The position numbers and the translations under genes were made by a program. Shown here piece by piece: positions 1 to 12,300 of a stretch of 64,000 bases of DNA. The DNA lies in contig NW_021167091.1 of the NCBI RefSeq assembly GCF_003711515.1, positions 494,313 through 558,312 on the forward strand, written 5' to 3'. Origin of the DNA: Sodiomyces alkalinus F11 (Eukaryota > Ascomycota > Sordariomycetes > Glomerellales > Plectosphaerellaceae). The stretch's first letter is position 1. Each line of letters opens with the position of its first letter. The notes under the pieces were generated by a model. The model was given only the letters and a program-made list of their open reading frames with translations. It had not been told where the DNA came from and searched no databases.

Positions 1-145
1 CCGGTCTATTCCTAGTCTTCGGGGCTATACGTACGTTTAGGGAACCCGGCCCGGGCCCTAAACGTACGTTTAGGTTCTAGCCGGCGGGCACTATATATAC
101 GTATAGTCCCTAGCGCGCGAGGACTATCCGTGCCTATTCCGGCGT
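1..145 (-). repeat. G1 left (3') LTR, partial
   Basis: Nearly identical to 8629-8773; similarity stops at the shared ccggcgt. The few differences include CA to TA and TG to TA near position 101-106 (tatatac here, tacatgc in the right copy), as RIP would give. It contains a long perfect hairpin (29-69). The LTR continues left of the window. Confidence 0.8.
29..69. repeat. 14-bp perfect inverted repeat in G1 LTR
   Basis: Arms acgtacgtttaggg (29-42) and its reverse complement (56-69) surround a 13-base GC-rich spacer. The same hairpin is kept in the other LTR at 8657-8697. The arms contain TTTAGGG facing CCCTAAA. It could be a structural LTR element (terminator or packaging-type stem) or simply part of the promoter; function unknown. 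Confidence 0.8.
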
Positions 146-749
146 CTTATATACCCCGTGCGAAAAAAGCCCTATATCCCGCGGGCGTCCTAGGGAGCCG
201 TTAAGCGATAGTAATACGCCGGCCGGATAGAGCGGTTATTACTTACGACCTATATAAACGGACGGCGTTTATAACGAAAGGAAATAGGGAATAGAATATA
301 TTATACGCTAGCTACACTATCTACTAACTCTTCGCGCTACGCCTATAGCTATATAATACTATCACGCCTTACACGACCACGAATAATAAGGAAGACTAAA
401 GTAATTAGCGAAGGAGGAGAGAAAAAAGAAATAAAAAATAAAAAATAAACTAATATAACTAAACTAAATACCTAAGTCTCTTTTTACGATAACGCCTATA
501 TACGCTATCTTTTCCGCCGCGTATACCCGTTCTATTATAGGCTAAAACCCAACCGCGCTAACTAAGATATAAATAATATAACCTAAATTCCAGAGCTTAT
601 CTAATAACTATACACCTATTCCCTAATACTAAATATACTCGCTACCTCTCTATATATTCGTATACCGAGTACCGAATATAAACCACGAAAACCGGATAGA
701 CTCCTAAGCTAAATAAATTATATCTATTACTAAACCCTTATTTCTTTTC
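146..749 (-). other. G1 3' region next to the LTR
   Basis: RIP-degraded sequence between the extra reading frame and the left LTR. The frame of the 750-1415 relic can be followed weakly to about 450; otherwise I see nothing identifiable. Confidence 0.4.
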
Positions 750-1415
750 CTAAATAAGCGTAACTTAGACTTCTTCTACTTTAGCTAATTCGGCTTCCCT
801 GTTAGGGAAACCCTAATATTCCTTATCCACTTTAAGTGTATCCTCTATATCCGCGGAGGTAATCTCCGCCGCGCGTTTATCTAGCTCCGCGTGGTCGATA
901 TCGTATAATAAGATAAGACCCTTATTACCCGGCTTATTATAGAACTTAGCGATAACTGTAGTATAGAGTATGAAGTCCTACGCTCGTGTATAGCACTTAG
1001 TAAACTTCTCGGCTATTAACGCGCGTTTAGCCGGGTCTATACTTCTATTAGGGCTAAGGGCGGTGATTTACGTAGTATCCTCTATATGCTAAAGCGCTAG
1101 TAGGAATAGCAGGCCCACGGCGTTCTAGGTCTCGCTCGGGATAACGTATTCCTTAAGGAAGTTTTTAGCCTATATTCCTATTAGGGCGGGAAGCACGGTT
1201 CCGTCTCCTCGCTAAAGGAGTAAGCTAAGCTTTTATCCGTTATATATAAACTCTTCGTATATATACCCCGTATTAGGGGTAAATAGACGCTTAGCTAGAT
1301 ACTTATAGCCCTATATCTAAACTATCTCCTGGCTAAGCCTAGAGAAGAATCGCTTAGGGGCTAATAAGCTAGTATACCCTTAGTACGACCTCTTAAGGCT
1401 AGTAGAGGGCGTACT
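750..1415 (-). pseudogene. Unidentified coding relic in the 3' part of G1, downstream of pol
   Basis: On the minus strand one frame reads as a plausible protein of about 220 residues, broken only by TAA/TAG codons of the kind RIP makes from CAA, CAG and TGG. It is rich in charged residues, with stretches such as GYIYEEFIYNG, IAEKFTKCYTRA and LLYDIDHAELDKRAAEI. It lies on the same strand as pol, about 1.5 kb downstream of the chromodomain and before the 3' LTR, where some LTR elements carry an envelope-like or accessory ORF. I see no membrane segment or signal peptide and recognise no family. The frame may continue to about 450. It could also be a captured host fragment. Confidence 0.45.
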
Positions 1416-2690
1416 GGCTATTATCTACGAGGCGGTTTAACGGCGTTATTAGCTATACCTAAACGTAGTTAGGCGAGGATATCGACGGCTTTAAGGATAG
1501 TTAGCGTTATTCTCTAGGCGGATAACTAGAGGAATTACCCGATAAACGCGACGCGACTCTTAATAAGGCTATTATAATTACTAGTCCTAGCCAGGAATAT
1601 AGCCTCGTTAACGTCGCCTCTATAGTAAACCTCTACTATATCCACTAATTTAAGCGCTAGGTAAGCTAATTTATTTATTTATTACAGGATATAGCTAGGC
1701 ATTACTCTATCTACTATAGAAATAACGGCGGGCAGGGATAGTACGGTTATACTAGTACTACTCGTGGCTAAACGGATAGTAAACGGGTTGGGCGTGTTAC
1801 TATTTTACGGTATAGACGGGTTAGCGGCGCGCGTCGCGGATAGGGGGTCGGGCAGGAAACGACTATTAGGCCCTTACGGCGCGTTATATCTAGGTATACT
1901 TATAAGGTATTACTTAAATATTTACTCGGGTCTAGTCTAGTTTTACACGTTAAGATTATAATCTAGTAAGAATTAAGGCTACGGGTAGATAAATACGAGG
2001 ACTTTAGCGTTATCTATACTAATAACTTTATTAGCCTTAGATACTAGCGCGAATACGGTACGATATAAGGCACGGTTAGTTAGATTATCGTACTCGAGTA
2101 CTAAGGCGTGGTTATAGTAGTTTACGATAATCTCCTTATTTTCCTTACGCTAAACACGGAACACGGCGCCTAATATAGAGAGCCTAGCGATAAGTAAACT
2201 CTTATTACCGAATAGAGTAATAGTATAAAAGTATCCCTTAAACGGTAAACCCTCGCTAGTTCTGCCGCGCTAAAAAATATTTAGAAAACTAATACTCGAG
2301 TATAATATCCTTTAAACGGTTTACTACTAATAGATATTCTACTATAAACTAATAGGCTATAAATACTAACCGCCCGGAGTATATTCGGCGGGTATAACTA
2401 AAAAGATAAAAGGAGAAGTATATATACGTAATATAATAAGCTAATAACCAAGGAGTATAGCTTATTTACTTATATAAGTTATAATAGTAGATATATAAGA
2501 CTAGCCTAGAGATCACGATACCCGCGAAGCTTACTATAGTAGTAAAGAGTAGGAGAATATAGGAGAGGGTGGCTTTAGTATAAAATTTTATACCCGTTCT
2601 AGGGGTATAGCTAATCTAGCGGAGCGGCGTAGAGTTGTTTATTATTTAGTGTTATTTTAGTTACGCGTGTCTTCTCTTTAAATATAAGAC
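1416..2690 (-). other. G1 spacer between chromodomain and extra ORF
   Basis: Over 1.2 kb of strongly RIP-mutated sequence inside G1. I see no recognisable domain, repeat or RNA gene. It is probably 3' untranslated sequence of the element. Confidence 0.4.
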
Positions 2691-2699
2691 GATAGCCCT

Positions 2700-3300
2700 T
2701 ATACCTTCCCTTATACCTTCCTCGCTATACGTGAATAATGTTCGGTTACCATGGGTAATTTAAGCGGTAACTTTAGTAAGTCACGCGGCTACGCGGCTAT
2801 ACTAGTAATCGTTAAAGGTTCTTTGCCTCGAGTATTCTTTAATACTCTAAGTCCTTCGATGTCTCCTAGCTTAAGCGCCTTATTCGCTTTTACTCCCCTT
2901 ATCGCTACTCGTAGCGTCTTTAAGGCTCTTTATCGTTCCTTAAAGGCGTCGACTATTTTTAGTACGTTTATAGCTTCCTTTAGTATCTAAACGTTATACT
3001 AACTAGGCTATCCTTTCTAACGAATTAGGTACTGTACGCGGCTTACCGCGACCTTTCTTAGTAACTCTTTTATTAAGGATAGCGTTAATCTTATAATACT
3101 CGTATAAGTCGCGCTACTTATGCCTATCCTTATCGGGGTTACTAGGATAAATAGGACCTCTATTAGCCGTTTAGCCGGGGAACGGGTCTAAACCTAATTC
3201 CTTCGCTAGTTATAGATACGTAATACTAATAACGGGATAGATATTAAGCGTTACGGGTAATTCTAGCCGGTATACTAATAGTAAGACTTATTCCCTAATC
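2700..3300 (-). pseudogene. G1 integrase C-terminus and chromodomain remnant
   Basis: On the minus strand the frame at about 3041-2935 reads VQYLIR, K, G, P, Y, V, then EAI..LKIVDAFKER with TAG codons at the positions where chromodomains have tryptophan. This fits the aromatic-rich start of a chromodomain (YLVRWKGW type), which in chromoviruses steers integration to marked chromatin. An open stretch follows, with KALKLGDIEGLRVLK at about 2860, to about 2750. Upstream (to about 3400) the pieces FVLGDFVFIKLGYSYSLPSK and LVYRLELP match the usual integrase C-terminal GPY/F region. The open stretch on the opposite strand (2751-2990) is a shadow of this gene. Confidence 0.7.
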
Positions 3301-4400
3301 TTAAATAGTTCTATTCGTTACTAACCGAGCTTCGTTAAGGGTTTACTAGGCAGCGAGTAGCTATACCCGAGCTTAATAAAGACGAAGTCCCCTAAAACGA
3401 ATTAAATACTATAATACTTTTTATCGTATAGTCTTTTTATATATATCTAGGCTAAGGCGATAGATAGTTTAGTGTCTTCCTAGAATAGTTCCCGAGTAAA
3501 CCGCGGGTTCGTATCACCGATTATATTAAGGGGACTATTTATTCGTATACCATATAGTAGTTTATTTAGTAAATACCCTAAGACTTCGCTAAAGGCGTTA
3601 TTTAGGTTAAACTATAACGCGATAATACCTTTCGTCTATAATACGTCTAGATATATAGCGAGGAATATATAGATAGCGATCTCGACTATCTAATTCTTCT
3701 ATTCGGATAGTCCGTCTATCTACGGGTACTATACTATTAAGAACTTAAATAGCGTGCCCGCCTCCTTCTAGAGCGCTATCCAGAAGGCGGATAGGAACTT
3801 AGGGTTATAATTTAAAATAATCCCTCGGGGGATACTCTAATTACTAAGCTAGAGGAACTAAAAGAGGACGTGAGCCTAGTCCTCCGCGGTATAGGAAGTA
3901 TACCCCGGAATAAGGAGGATCGCCTTAGTGAATTTATCCGTTACCATAAAGAGGGAGTCGAATAAGGGAAAGCCCTCCCTTTACTAGGGAGAGCTAGCCG
4001 AGGGCACCTTAGGTAAGCCGATAATAAAATCTATAGCGATAGTATAGAATAGAATAGGGGGAGTTATAATTAGTTATATCTCGCCGAGTAAGCGTTAATA
4101 ATTAGTCTAATTAATAGCGTATATTATATACTTAGCGATATAGGTCTTAATTTCCTTATAAAGCTTAGGAATAGCGAATCGGCAAACTAGCTCGTACTAG
4201 GTTCTTTTAACGCCGAAATAGTAACGCTTGTTATAGGCGGCCTAAATAAACTCCTAATATAAGGAGAATAGGATATAAAGCCGACGCTTCCCGCTTTATT
4301 CTAGATAATAAAGGAGACCGTTTTCTTACTCGAAAGGAATCCTAACCGGCGAATTATAGTCCTATAGCTAGGTAAGACTAAGTCTTTATTTAGTATTATT
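3300..4400 (-). pseudogene. G1 integrase core remnant
   Basis: The minus strand gives VTDKFTKAILLIPG followed by IPRGIILNYNPKFLS (about 3970-3785). This corresponds to the Ty3/gypsy integrase core, where the second block is normally SDRDPKF; the catalytic aspartate is replaced here, as G-to-A change would do. Integrase inserts the element DNA into the chromosome. Many stops interrupt the frame. Confidence 0.75.
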
Positions 4401-4499
4401 AATATAACCGTCGTTAATCCTTTATCGTAGATCGGTGTTTATTTTAAGCTCGGAGAAGTGATAAATAGCCTAATCGCGCTAAATCCGGTCTAGTTCCCT

Positions 4500-6110
4500 A
4501 TCGTCTTCTACTTCCGGAGGGTTTATTATAGGTAGCTATAATAGGGCGTTAGCTATAATATTCGTTTTCCCGGGGATATACCGATAATCTAACTAAAACT
4601 AGCTAAAGAACTCCGAGGAGAGGATAAGCTTTATATTTAATCTAGTCTTATCCGTGCTAGATAGCGTGGTAGACTTTATAATACCGACGGTAGCGGCGTA
4701 GTCCGTAAGAATAACGGTCGGATTATAATAAGCGGATTAAATAATAGTTCGGGTCTTACGAATAGCCTATACTAGGCAGGTAACCTCTAGTTTAGTCGGC
4801 TAGTACTTTTACTCGGCTATATTAAGACCTTTACTAAAATAAAGCACTAAACGAATAAGGGTCTTACTAATAATACCTTTAGCGAGCTATTTAGTCTTAT
4901 CGATAAGCTAAGATAGTATAACGGAGAACCCGTGCTCTTTAAAGGCGTTTAGCTAGATAAAGAGCATTTTCCTTAGGTTATAGTGGAAAAAGTAGATATT
5001 AGAGGTAAGTATATCCGTAATATCCTTAAATAATACTATTTCTTCGGCCGTAAGCTTAAATACCGTTTATTTAGTATAGGCCTTATATACTTAGCCCTAA
5101 TCCTTTCTAAGCTAATAAGCCTCTATAAGCAGGGTAGTCTTCTATTATTAAAGGGAGGTAATTCGGTAGGCGAACCTCGGGATAAGGTGCTATAGCTATC
5201 CGGTTATACTAATTTATTACTCGAGTAATTAGAGCGATAATAGTAGGCGGATCCTTTATAGGGCGTTAATACGTTCCTTCGTATTAAAAAGGCCTAAAAT
5301 ATCGACCTCGAATCCTAAAAGCTGTACTAATAGGTAACCGATAAAGGATTTACCCGGGGAGATAAGAGATCCGTTTCTAGCTAAATAGCGATAGGACGGC
5401 TTTTAGATACTAAGCGTATTCTACCTTAGTATCGGAGGCTATAACGATATCGTTAATAAAGGCGGCGGCGAACTTCTTATTCGTTTAGAGTAGCTTATCT
5501 ATATAGCGTTAGATATAGACTAGCGAATTACGGAAGCCTATAAGCGCGACCTTTAAACACTCTTATCCTCGATATAAGACGATAATAAACCTTTTATAGT
5601 ACGACTTATACACCGGGAACTAATAGAAAAAGGCTTAAGCGTCGATAACGGAAATAAACTTCTTCCCCCGGAGGCGCCGGATTACCTTATCCTATAACGG
5701 TATCGGGTATATATCGGGAATAGTAACCTTATTTAGGGCACGGAGATTAACTAATATTCGGCCTTTACGCTTCCCGTTCACGGTTCGCTATATAATAAAT
5801 AGTAGGGCTCCGAATAGCGTAGGCTAAGTCGGCTATTCTATTCGTCCTTACTTATAGAGTTCGTTAAGGGTCTTATCTAAAAATCGCTAATCGTTACGGC
5901 TAAGGGGATATAGCTTCTAGCTAGTCTTCTAATTATACTACCCGTTAACTAAAGTGACTTTTATATACTCCTCGGGGGGTATATCGATAATGCCTTAGTC
6001 GGTCTAAACCTTTAGATACTTCTTAATAATCTTATTAAACCAGCGTATAAACTAGTCGCTATAGCGGTAGATCGTTACTCCCTTTTTAGTAGTCTTTATA
6101 GGGGCATTTA
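4500..6110 (-). pseudogene. G1 reverse transcriptase and RNase H remnant
   Basis: At 5472-5437 (minus) the frame reads AAAFINDIVIAS, the decayed form of the RT catalytic FxDDI box; the first aspartate is now Asn. Further on, YRYIPGKTNIIANALL at about 4585-4530 matches the end of the RNase H domain (usual form Y.PGK.N.vADALSR). Order and spacing fit gypsy pol. RT would copy the element RNA in cytoplasmic particles; this copy is dead. Confidence 0.8.
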
Positions 6111-6589
6111 GGCTTTTAGCGATACCTAGCTTACCTTTAGGAGTAATATACCCCCGGAAAACGTCCCCTTTAGCCTTACTAGGCGGTTCTTCCTCTATAC
6201 GCTTAAGCAGGATATCTCGCGCGTTATCGCGGTTAGTATACTAATAACTATCCGCTTAGAATAGCTTTACGTAACCTAGCTTAGTGCCTTTAGCGACGAC
6301 TAATAATAGCCGCTTATCGGTATTACAGATAGGTATTATAGATTAATTATTAAGGATATAGTTTAAGGAGCCCTCTATATCCGGGAAAAACTCTAGGGGA
6401 TTAAGGTTAACGTCGGGCTTATTAATTAGAATAAATCTATATATTTATAGTACGATAACTAAATACTTAGTGGCCTTAAGTTTCCGCTGGATTAAAGAGC
6501 GTTTAGCGAATACCCTTATAGGAACCGTTAGACCCTAGTAGGCGCTAATTCGAATAGCTTCCTGCGTATTAAGGATATCTAGCCTATTA

Positions 6590-6800
6590 GGATAATTAAA
6601 CTCCTATCCTAGGAGAAGATCGGCGTCGAGCTTAGGGATAATCCAGGCCCCGATATATAGGCGGCTAATCTTCTTCTTATTACCTACTATACCTCGAACT
6701 AGTATAGTAAAGGTAGCCTATCTTAGGGTCTTTATCGATCCTATACCTTATAACACGGCACGCTTAGTAGGATCGATATACTTATTAGGAAATCGACTAA
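6590..6800 (-). pseudogene. G1 aspartic protease remnant
   Basis: The minus frame reads FTILVRGIVGNKKK, then YIGAWIIPKLDADLLLG (about 6705-6607), the C-terminal part of a retropepsin domain before RT. It lies directly upstream of the RT remnant, as in gypsy gag-pol. The active-site DSG is not clear here. Confidence 0.6.
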
Positions 6801-7149
6801 GGAGCTACTAGCTTACTATATAGCGGGAGGCTCCTAAGTTAACGTAAATATCGAATAGTACGCCTATAGGGGAGCTATAGGCTTAGATCGGGGCGTATAT
6901 ATACCCGTAAGGACTATTAAAAGAATCCCCGACTTCCTAGATAATACCGTTAATTAGCGGCGAGTCCTATCCGCTCTACTCCTCTAATCGGTATAGCTAG
7001 GAGTAGGTCTTCTCGTATCGGATAGTCTCTAGATTTAATCTTATAGGCTAGTAGTATTTACTATACTCCTAATATACCTAATAACGATCGGCGTACTTAG
7101 GCACGAATCCGGGTCTATTAGCGACCTAATATAGTTAGTTACTTTATTC

Positions 7150-8300
7150 GCTATCCGGGCTATTATCGTTCTCGGAGTCTATAAAACCCTCGGAGTTCTT
7201 ATCGGTATAGTAGTAGTTAGTTTCTATATTAGCTTTATCTCCGGACACGGGCTTAATAGCGGCTTCTTCGGCGGAGGCGTTAACCTAGTCTTAAGAACGA
7301 TCGCGGCGATAGTCTTTATATCGGCGATTAGACTATTTATTAGCGTTATTAGTTAGGAGTCGTTAACCCTTATTATTAGTATAACGGTTAGCGTTCGGCG
7401 TAGGTAATACGTGATTCTCGCTTTAGCGGCGGAGCTAGCTAGGATTAGGGGAATAGCGGTTAGGCTATAGCGTTCGGCGGCGCTTAGGCGTTAAGCGCTT
7501 ATTATAGTACCGTGGCGCGGGTTACTAAACTACTATAATAAGGGGTAAAACGCTATATATTCCGCGGTCTTATTTAGGGAGGCTATATCGGCTAATATAA
7601 TACTCTTAAACTCCTTAGGTATAGTTCCGGTATTATCCTAGTATTAGGTTTACCAGGGAATTTAAGAAGTCGGCTAACTTTACCTTAGGGCCTAGTTAGA
7701 CCACGGTTATAGCCAGGTTAGCGTTAAGCTTATCCTAAATAATAGATAAGAGTTTTCCCTAGGGTTTATCGGTAGCCTTTACGAGTCGGGCGACCCCATT
7801 AGCGAATACACGGATATTATAGCGGTTTATAATAATTTTTAGGGTATACTTTTCCCTATATAATTAGTACTTAGCTTCTTCGCGCGGGAGCCGGAAACAG
7901 CTCTCTAAACTATCCTTCTAATTCTTTAGGGTAGTATTCTTATTATACTATTCGCGGAGTCTAGGGTCTATAGTTATTAGCTATTTTAAGGCTTTACTTA
8001 GTAAGTAGCGGGAGATACCACGGGTAAGGGCTTTACTATACCCGGGGCTTATCCCGGCGTATTACTTTATAGTATCCGTACAACGGAAATATATTAAGGA
8101 AGACTAGCTTAATACCTTCCGTACGGATATCCTAGGTAGCGGTAAAGTATTCTAGTAGGTTAAAGTATCCGAGGTTATCCGCCTTAAAGCGAACTTAGGG
8201 TCATTACGACTATAATCCGCGCTAGAATTTACCGATAATAGCTAATAAGTCTAACTAGCATATATATATTTAGTCTCCGCTTATAGGGGGCGGCTAAGTA
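7150..8300 (-). pseudogene. G1 gag remnant
   Basis: Minus-strand frame with FRLPREEAKY, LYREKYTLKIIINRY and NGVARLVKATDKP at about 7910-7740, helical and basic as in gypsy gag, then an acidic tail (DSENDNSPDSE, about 7190-7150) near the junction to pol. I do not see a clear CCHC zinc knuckle; it may be lost to C-to-T changes. Position between the 5' LTR (right) and protease supports gag. Confidence 0.5.
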
Positions 8301-8628
8301 GGCGCTAGAGGAGGAGGAGGCGTTTTATCCGGCGGTCCGGTACTTTAGCGGATATTCTAATAGCTAGGTCCGGGAGCGTTAGATACTATACTCTTAGAGT
8401 TAACCGGGTAGTCGGCTAAAAAGGCCCGGGTAGGGGCGTTAAACGTTTACCTATCCAGGTATATCTCTAGCCAGCCAGTACTATCGGACTTAGGGCTTCT
8501 AGGGTTTAGAATAGCGACCTTTAGGTATAGAAAATAGGGTATAATAAAGATATCCTCTACTAATCTAAAGGCGGGCTTACTAGGAATATATCCTCGGCGA
8601 GCCCCGGACTATTTATTTCTCTATACGA

Positions 8629-8773
8629 CCGGTCTATTCCTAGTCTTCGGGGCTATACGTACGTTTAGGGAACCCGGCCCGGGCCCTAAACGTACGTTTA
8701 GGTTCTAGCCGGCGGGCACTATACATGCGTATAGTGCCTAGCGCGCGAGGACTATCCGTGCCTATTCCGGCGT
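8629..8773 (-). repeat. G1 right (5') LTR, shared part
   Basis: 145 bp repeated at 1-145. Contains the same 14-bp-arm hairpin (8657-8697). The real LTR extends left of 8629 by an unknown amount because the partner copy is cut at the window start. Position 8773 is the junction with L1-a. Confidence 0.8.
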
Positions 8774-9330
8774 ATTAGTCTAGGCAGCTACCCTAATAAC
8801 GTTTCCGCTTATACTAATACTACTAGTACTAGCGCCGCTTACTTCTAGTATACTAATAGTTAATATCCCTATAAGGATATAAGCCGTCCTTATACCGTGG
8901 TAGTACCGCCGGTATATTAAGGTAATCTAACTAGTCGATAAGTCCCCCCAGCTATAAAAAAGCAGTAATAATACCTTATAAACGTTTATAGTCTTTATTT
9001 ATCGGTAAAGGTTATTAGTAGCGATAGTATCGCTACGGTAAGTGGCCTCCCTTTATTATCGTGGTAGCGCTGTACCAATAACCTATTAAGCTAAGGAGCG
9101 TCTAAAGACGGCGGCTTTATCCTTCGGACGGGCCGTCTCCCGGGCGTTACCTTCCGGTTATAGCCGTGGCGGTACCTTATTAGTAGAGGCGCTCCTATAA
9201 AATATCCTCCGCTAAACTCGCCGTCTAAAGGGTATAATAGGTATCCTGATAAATAACTATATACGTGGTCCCCTTTCGGTTTCGCTACGGCGCCCCCGCG
9301 GTAGCAGTATAGCTAACCGGTTCTAGGACC
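8774..9330 (-). other. L1-a 3' UTR (part)
   Basis: Matches 44650-45058 in L1-c and 23560-24050 in L1-b. No coding signal. Similarity begins abruptly at 8774, the G1 insertion point. Confidence 0.7.
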
Positions 9331-9339
9331 TTAAGTATA

Positions 9340-12300
9340 TTAAGAGTAGTGTTAGTGCCTCCGAGGGAGGTAAGGATAAGGCTAGCGAGGAGTAAAAAGG
9401 GGGGGGGGCTTCGGCCCGGTAACGCTTTAATATCGCTAAGGTCCTGGCTAGTAAGGCCTTATTTAATACTAACTAAACCTTTATATCGCCTTTTCCCCGC
9501 TACGGTGCCGCCGCGTTCTCGTAGGCTTCTATAACTTTAAGGGCGAGGCGGAAGTCTTTAAACCTCTTCCGTTATAGGAACTACTTAGCTATCGCCCCGG
9601 CTTCTATATCGTGGTCTAATACGTTATATAGATCCCCTCTAGTCGTAAGTAGTCTCCCTATAACGCCGAAAAGCTCCTTACGCTCTTCCTCGGTTATATT
9701 CTAGCACTAAAGCACTATATACTCCGCCGTTTCTACCCCTCTATTACTATAGGGGCACCGCGTTATTAGGAATCCTAGTACCCTCGCCTTAGTTAGGAAG
9801 GCTTATAGGCCTAGCTTTTCTATTCTAATTTAGGTAAGGGCGGCACTCTATAGCTTTAGGAGTCCTCTATATTTCCGGAAGGAGCGTTATAATAGGGGCC
9901 GGCTTAGTACTACTACGGCGTAGGTATAGGGCCTTTATACCTCTACCTAGGTTCGACCCTATTCCCTTATAAAGGCTTTCCTCGGGGTCGTGTTTCCGGT
10001 CTAGGTTATTAGGGCGTTAAGTTAGGCTATCCACGCGAGGGCGGTATAGGTCCTATAATACCGATTCGGTGCCGCTAAGGCTCTTATTACGGCGTATACT
10101 CCGGCTAATATCTTATCTTCGGTTCCCTCCTCTTATATCCGGCGGACCTTCCGGGCGTTTAGGCTTAAGAGGTATAGGTTAAGGGGGGGGATAAAGGTCT
10201 TTTTTTTAAGGACCCTAACCGGCGTGGCTTTATCGGCTCCGGCTATTAATCGGAGGCACCGGTTCTATACCGTTATAAATACCGCTACGGGGCCTTACTA
10301 GGGGCCGGCCCTTATCTTATAGATAGTTAAGGCGTAGTAAGCGATTACTAATCGTATTACTATAAGGTATAGTCTTCTTATATCTATAAAGCTATACCCC
10401 TATACTACCACGCTAAGCCTTAAAAGGGCGGATATTTAGGTGGCTAGACGGCTTTTTACCTTTTTAGTATTTTATCGGAAGTTACGCTTCCTATTAAGCT
10501 AAACGCCTAAGAACTTTATCGCCTCCGCTACTAGCACCGAAGTAGCACTAAGGGGGAGTAGGGTAGGTAAGGGTTAGCGTGACTTCGTAAAGGGGATAGA
10601 GATATACTTAGTTAGTTTAAATTATAGTCCGCTCGCTGTCTCCTAGTCTAGGTATATCCGCTATACGGTAGCGAGGCGTTACCGTGTTTATACTTTTATC
10701 CTATTAAAGGCGATAATATTCGTATTATCGGTAAAACCTACTACTATTATTTTAGGAACCTTTTCTAATTCTTTATATAGAGTAAAGATATAGAGAATAA
10801 AGAGGATATAGGAGATCGGGGAGCCTTATAGTATACCCCTATAAAGGTATTATAAGGGGGCTATTTTACTATTACGTAATAGCTAGGCTATATAGTCTTA
10901 AAGCAAGCTACTAATTAGGGTAATAAGCTACTAGGGGAAGCCTTTCCTTTTAAGTACCTTAAGGAGGCGAGAATAGGGGATAGTATTAAAGGCGCTTTAA
11001 ATATTTAGTTAAAGTATTCAAGCGGTGCCGTTATAGGCCTCGCTCGCCCTTATAGCCTCCCTGACTCTTTATACTACCGTCTTTATACTTCGCCCTATCC
11101 GGTTACTTCTCTATCTCTCCGGAAGGAGCCGATACTCCTCCGCTACGGTTATAATCCGGTTAGCTAGTATCCCTTTAAAGACCTTACTTATCGTGCTAAG
11201 GAGTAATATCGGTTATTAGCCCTTTATTATCCCGTAGTCGGCCGGCGGCCGGCCTTCCTTCTTAAATACTACTATAATAGCGTAGCGGTACCTTTTCGGG
11301 TAATAGCTCGCTTCGAGGCACGTTATAAAGATAGTATTAAGTCTTTAGTATAGGGGGGGTCTATATACTTTTAGGAGCCCTACTAGGAGTCCGTTAGGAC
11401 CTAGTACCGCCTAGGGTTTTATCTTCTTAAGGCGCCCCTGTATATCCTCTACGGTGATATCTTAGCGGATATCCTACTCTAGGGGGAATTCCGCGCTTAG
11501 GGGCCTAGGGGCGGTAAGGAGGGGGGGGGGAAGAACTTCCGGTTAAGGATTTCGGCTTTCTTTACATGTATAGTTACCGGGTAATCGCTATCGTCTTAGT
11601 ATAGTAGTGGCACCGATAAGGGGTCTGGTAGTACGCCCCCTTTAGTTCGTGCCTATTTTTATAGCCGTTAAAGAAGGCTATTATCCTTCTCGGTTAAGTA
11701 AAGTAGGTGCTATTAGTATAGCCGCTTCGCTACCGCTATAGCTTTATCTCGGCACCTCTCCGCTTTCTGGAAATCGTCCTATTAGTTCCGGGACTTCCTG
11801 GATATATATCTACGGTAAAGGCGCCTTACTTCCTAGGTAAAGGCGGTTAGCTTAGCGGTCTATTAGGGGGTGGATAGGCGTTTAGGGGTACCCCTATAAC
11901 GGCACGGCGCGGCCTTATCGGCTATAGTTATAAGGTCCTTTATTAGGTTATCTAGTACTAAGTCGATATCTCCTAGTATTATAAGGGGGCTAGTCTACTA
12001 TAGCCGTATAGCGGTAAGCTAGGGGACCTATAAGGGGTTAAAGTCTTTCTAGACCTAATAGGGCCTTATTAGGTCCCGTGGTAGTATTATCGCGGTAATC
12101 GATATAATATCCGTCTCTATAAGGATTTAGGCTATTTATAAGTAATAGTCGGACCCGATAATAGTCTTATCCGGGCCGCTAAAATCGTAGCGGAGCCCCT
12201 ATATTACCTATATAAGGTCGATAGTACTAGTATACCGGCCCAGGCGGTACTATATAGTTATTCCGGGGGGGGTTATTAGGTCTAGGTTCTATCGGGTTAT

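Larger units (their letters stand above)
1..8773 (-). mobile_element. G1: RIP-degraded Ty3/gypsy chromovirus (LTR retrotransposon), left LTR cut by window edge
   Basis: Element bounded by two copies of a 145-bp sequence (1-145 and 8629-8773), read as LTR parts. On the minus strand, from right to left, I find remnants of gag, protease, RT, RNase H, integrase and a chromodomain in the order expected for a chromovirus. The true LTR is longer than 145 bp because the left copy runs off the window. About 2.5 kb lie between the chromodomain and the left LTR, more than most chromoviruses have, and include an unidentified reading frame. The element sits in the 3' part of L1-a, so it is younger than that LINE. 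Every frame is broken by stops, so it cannot be autonomous. Confidence 0.85.

Noticed and set aside
29..69. TTTAGGG/CCCTAAA as telomeric DNA
   Set aside because: Single copies inside an LTR hairpin that is repeated at 8657-8697; no tandem array.
2751..2990. 79-codon open frame on the plus strand
   Set aside because: Shadow of the G1 chromodomain/C-terminal region on the minus strand, which reads as the natural protein.
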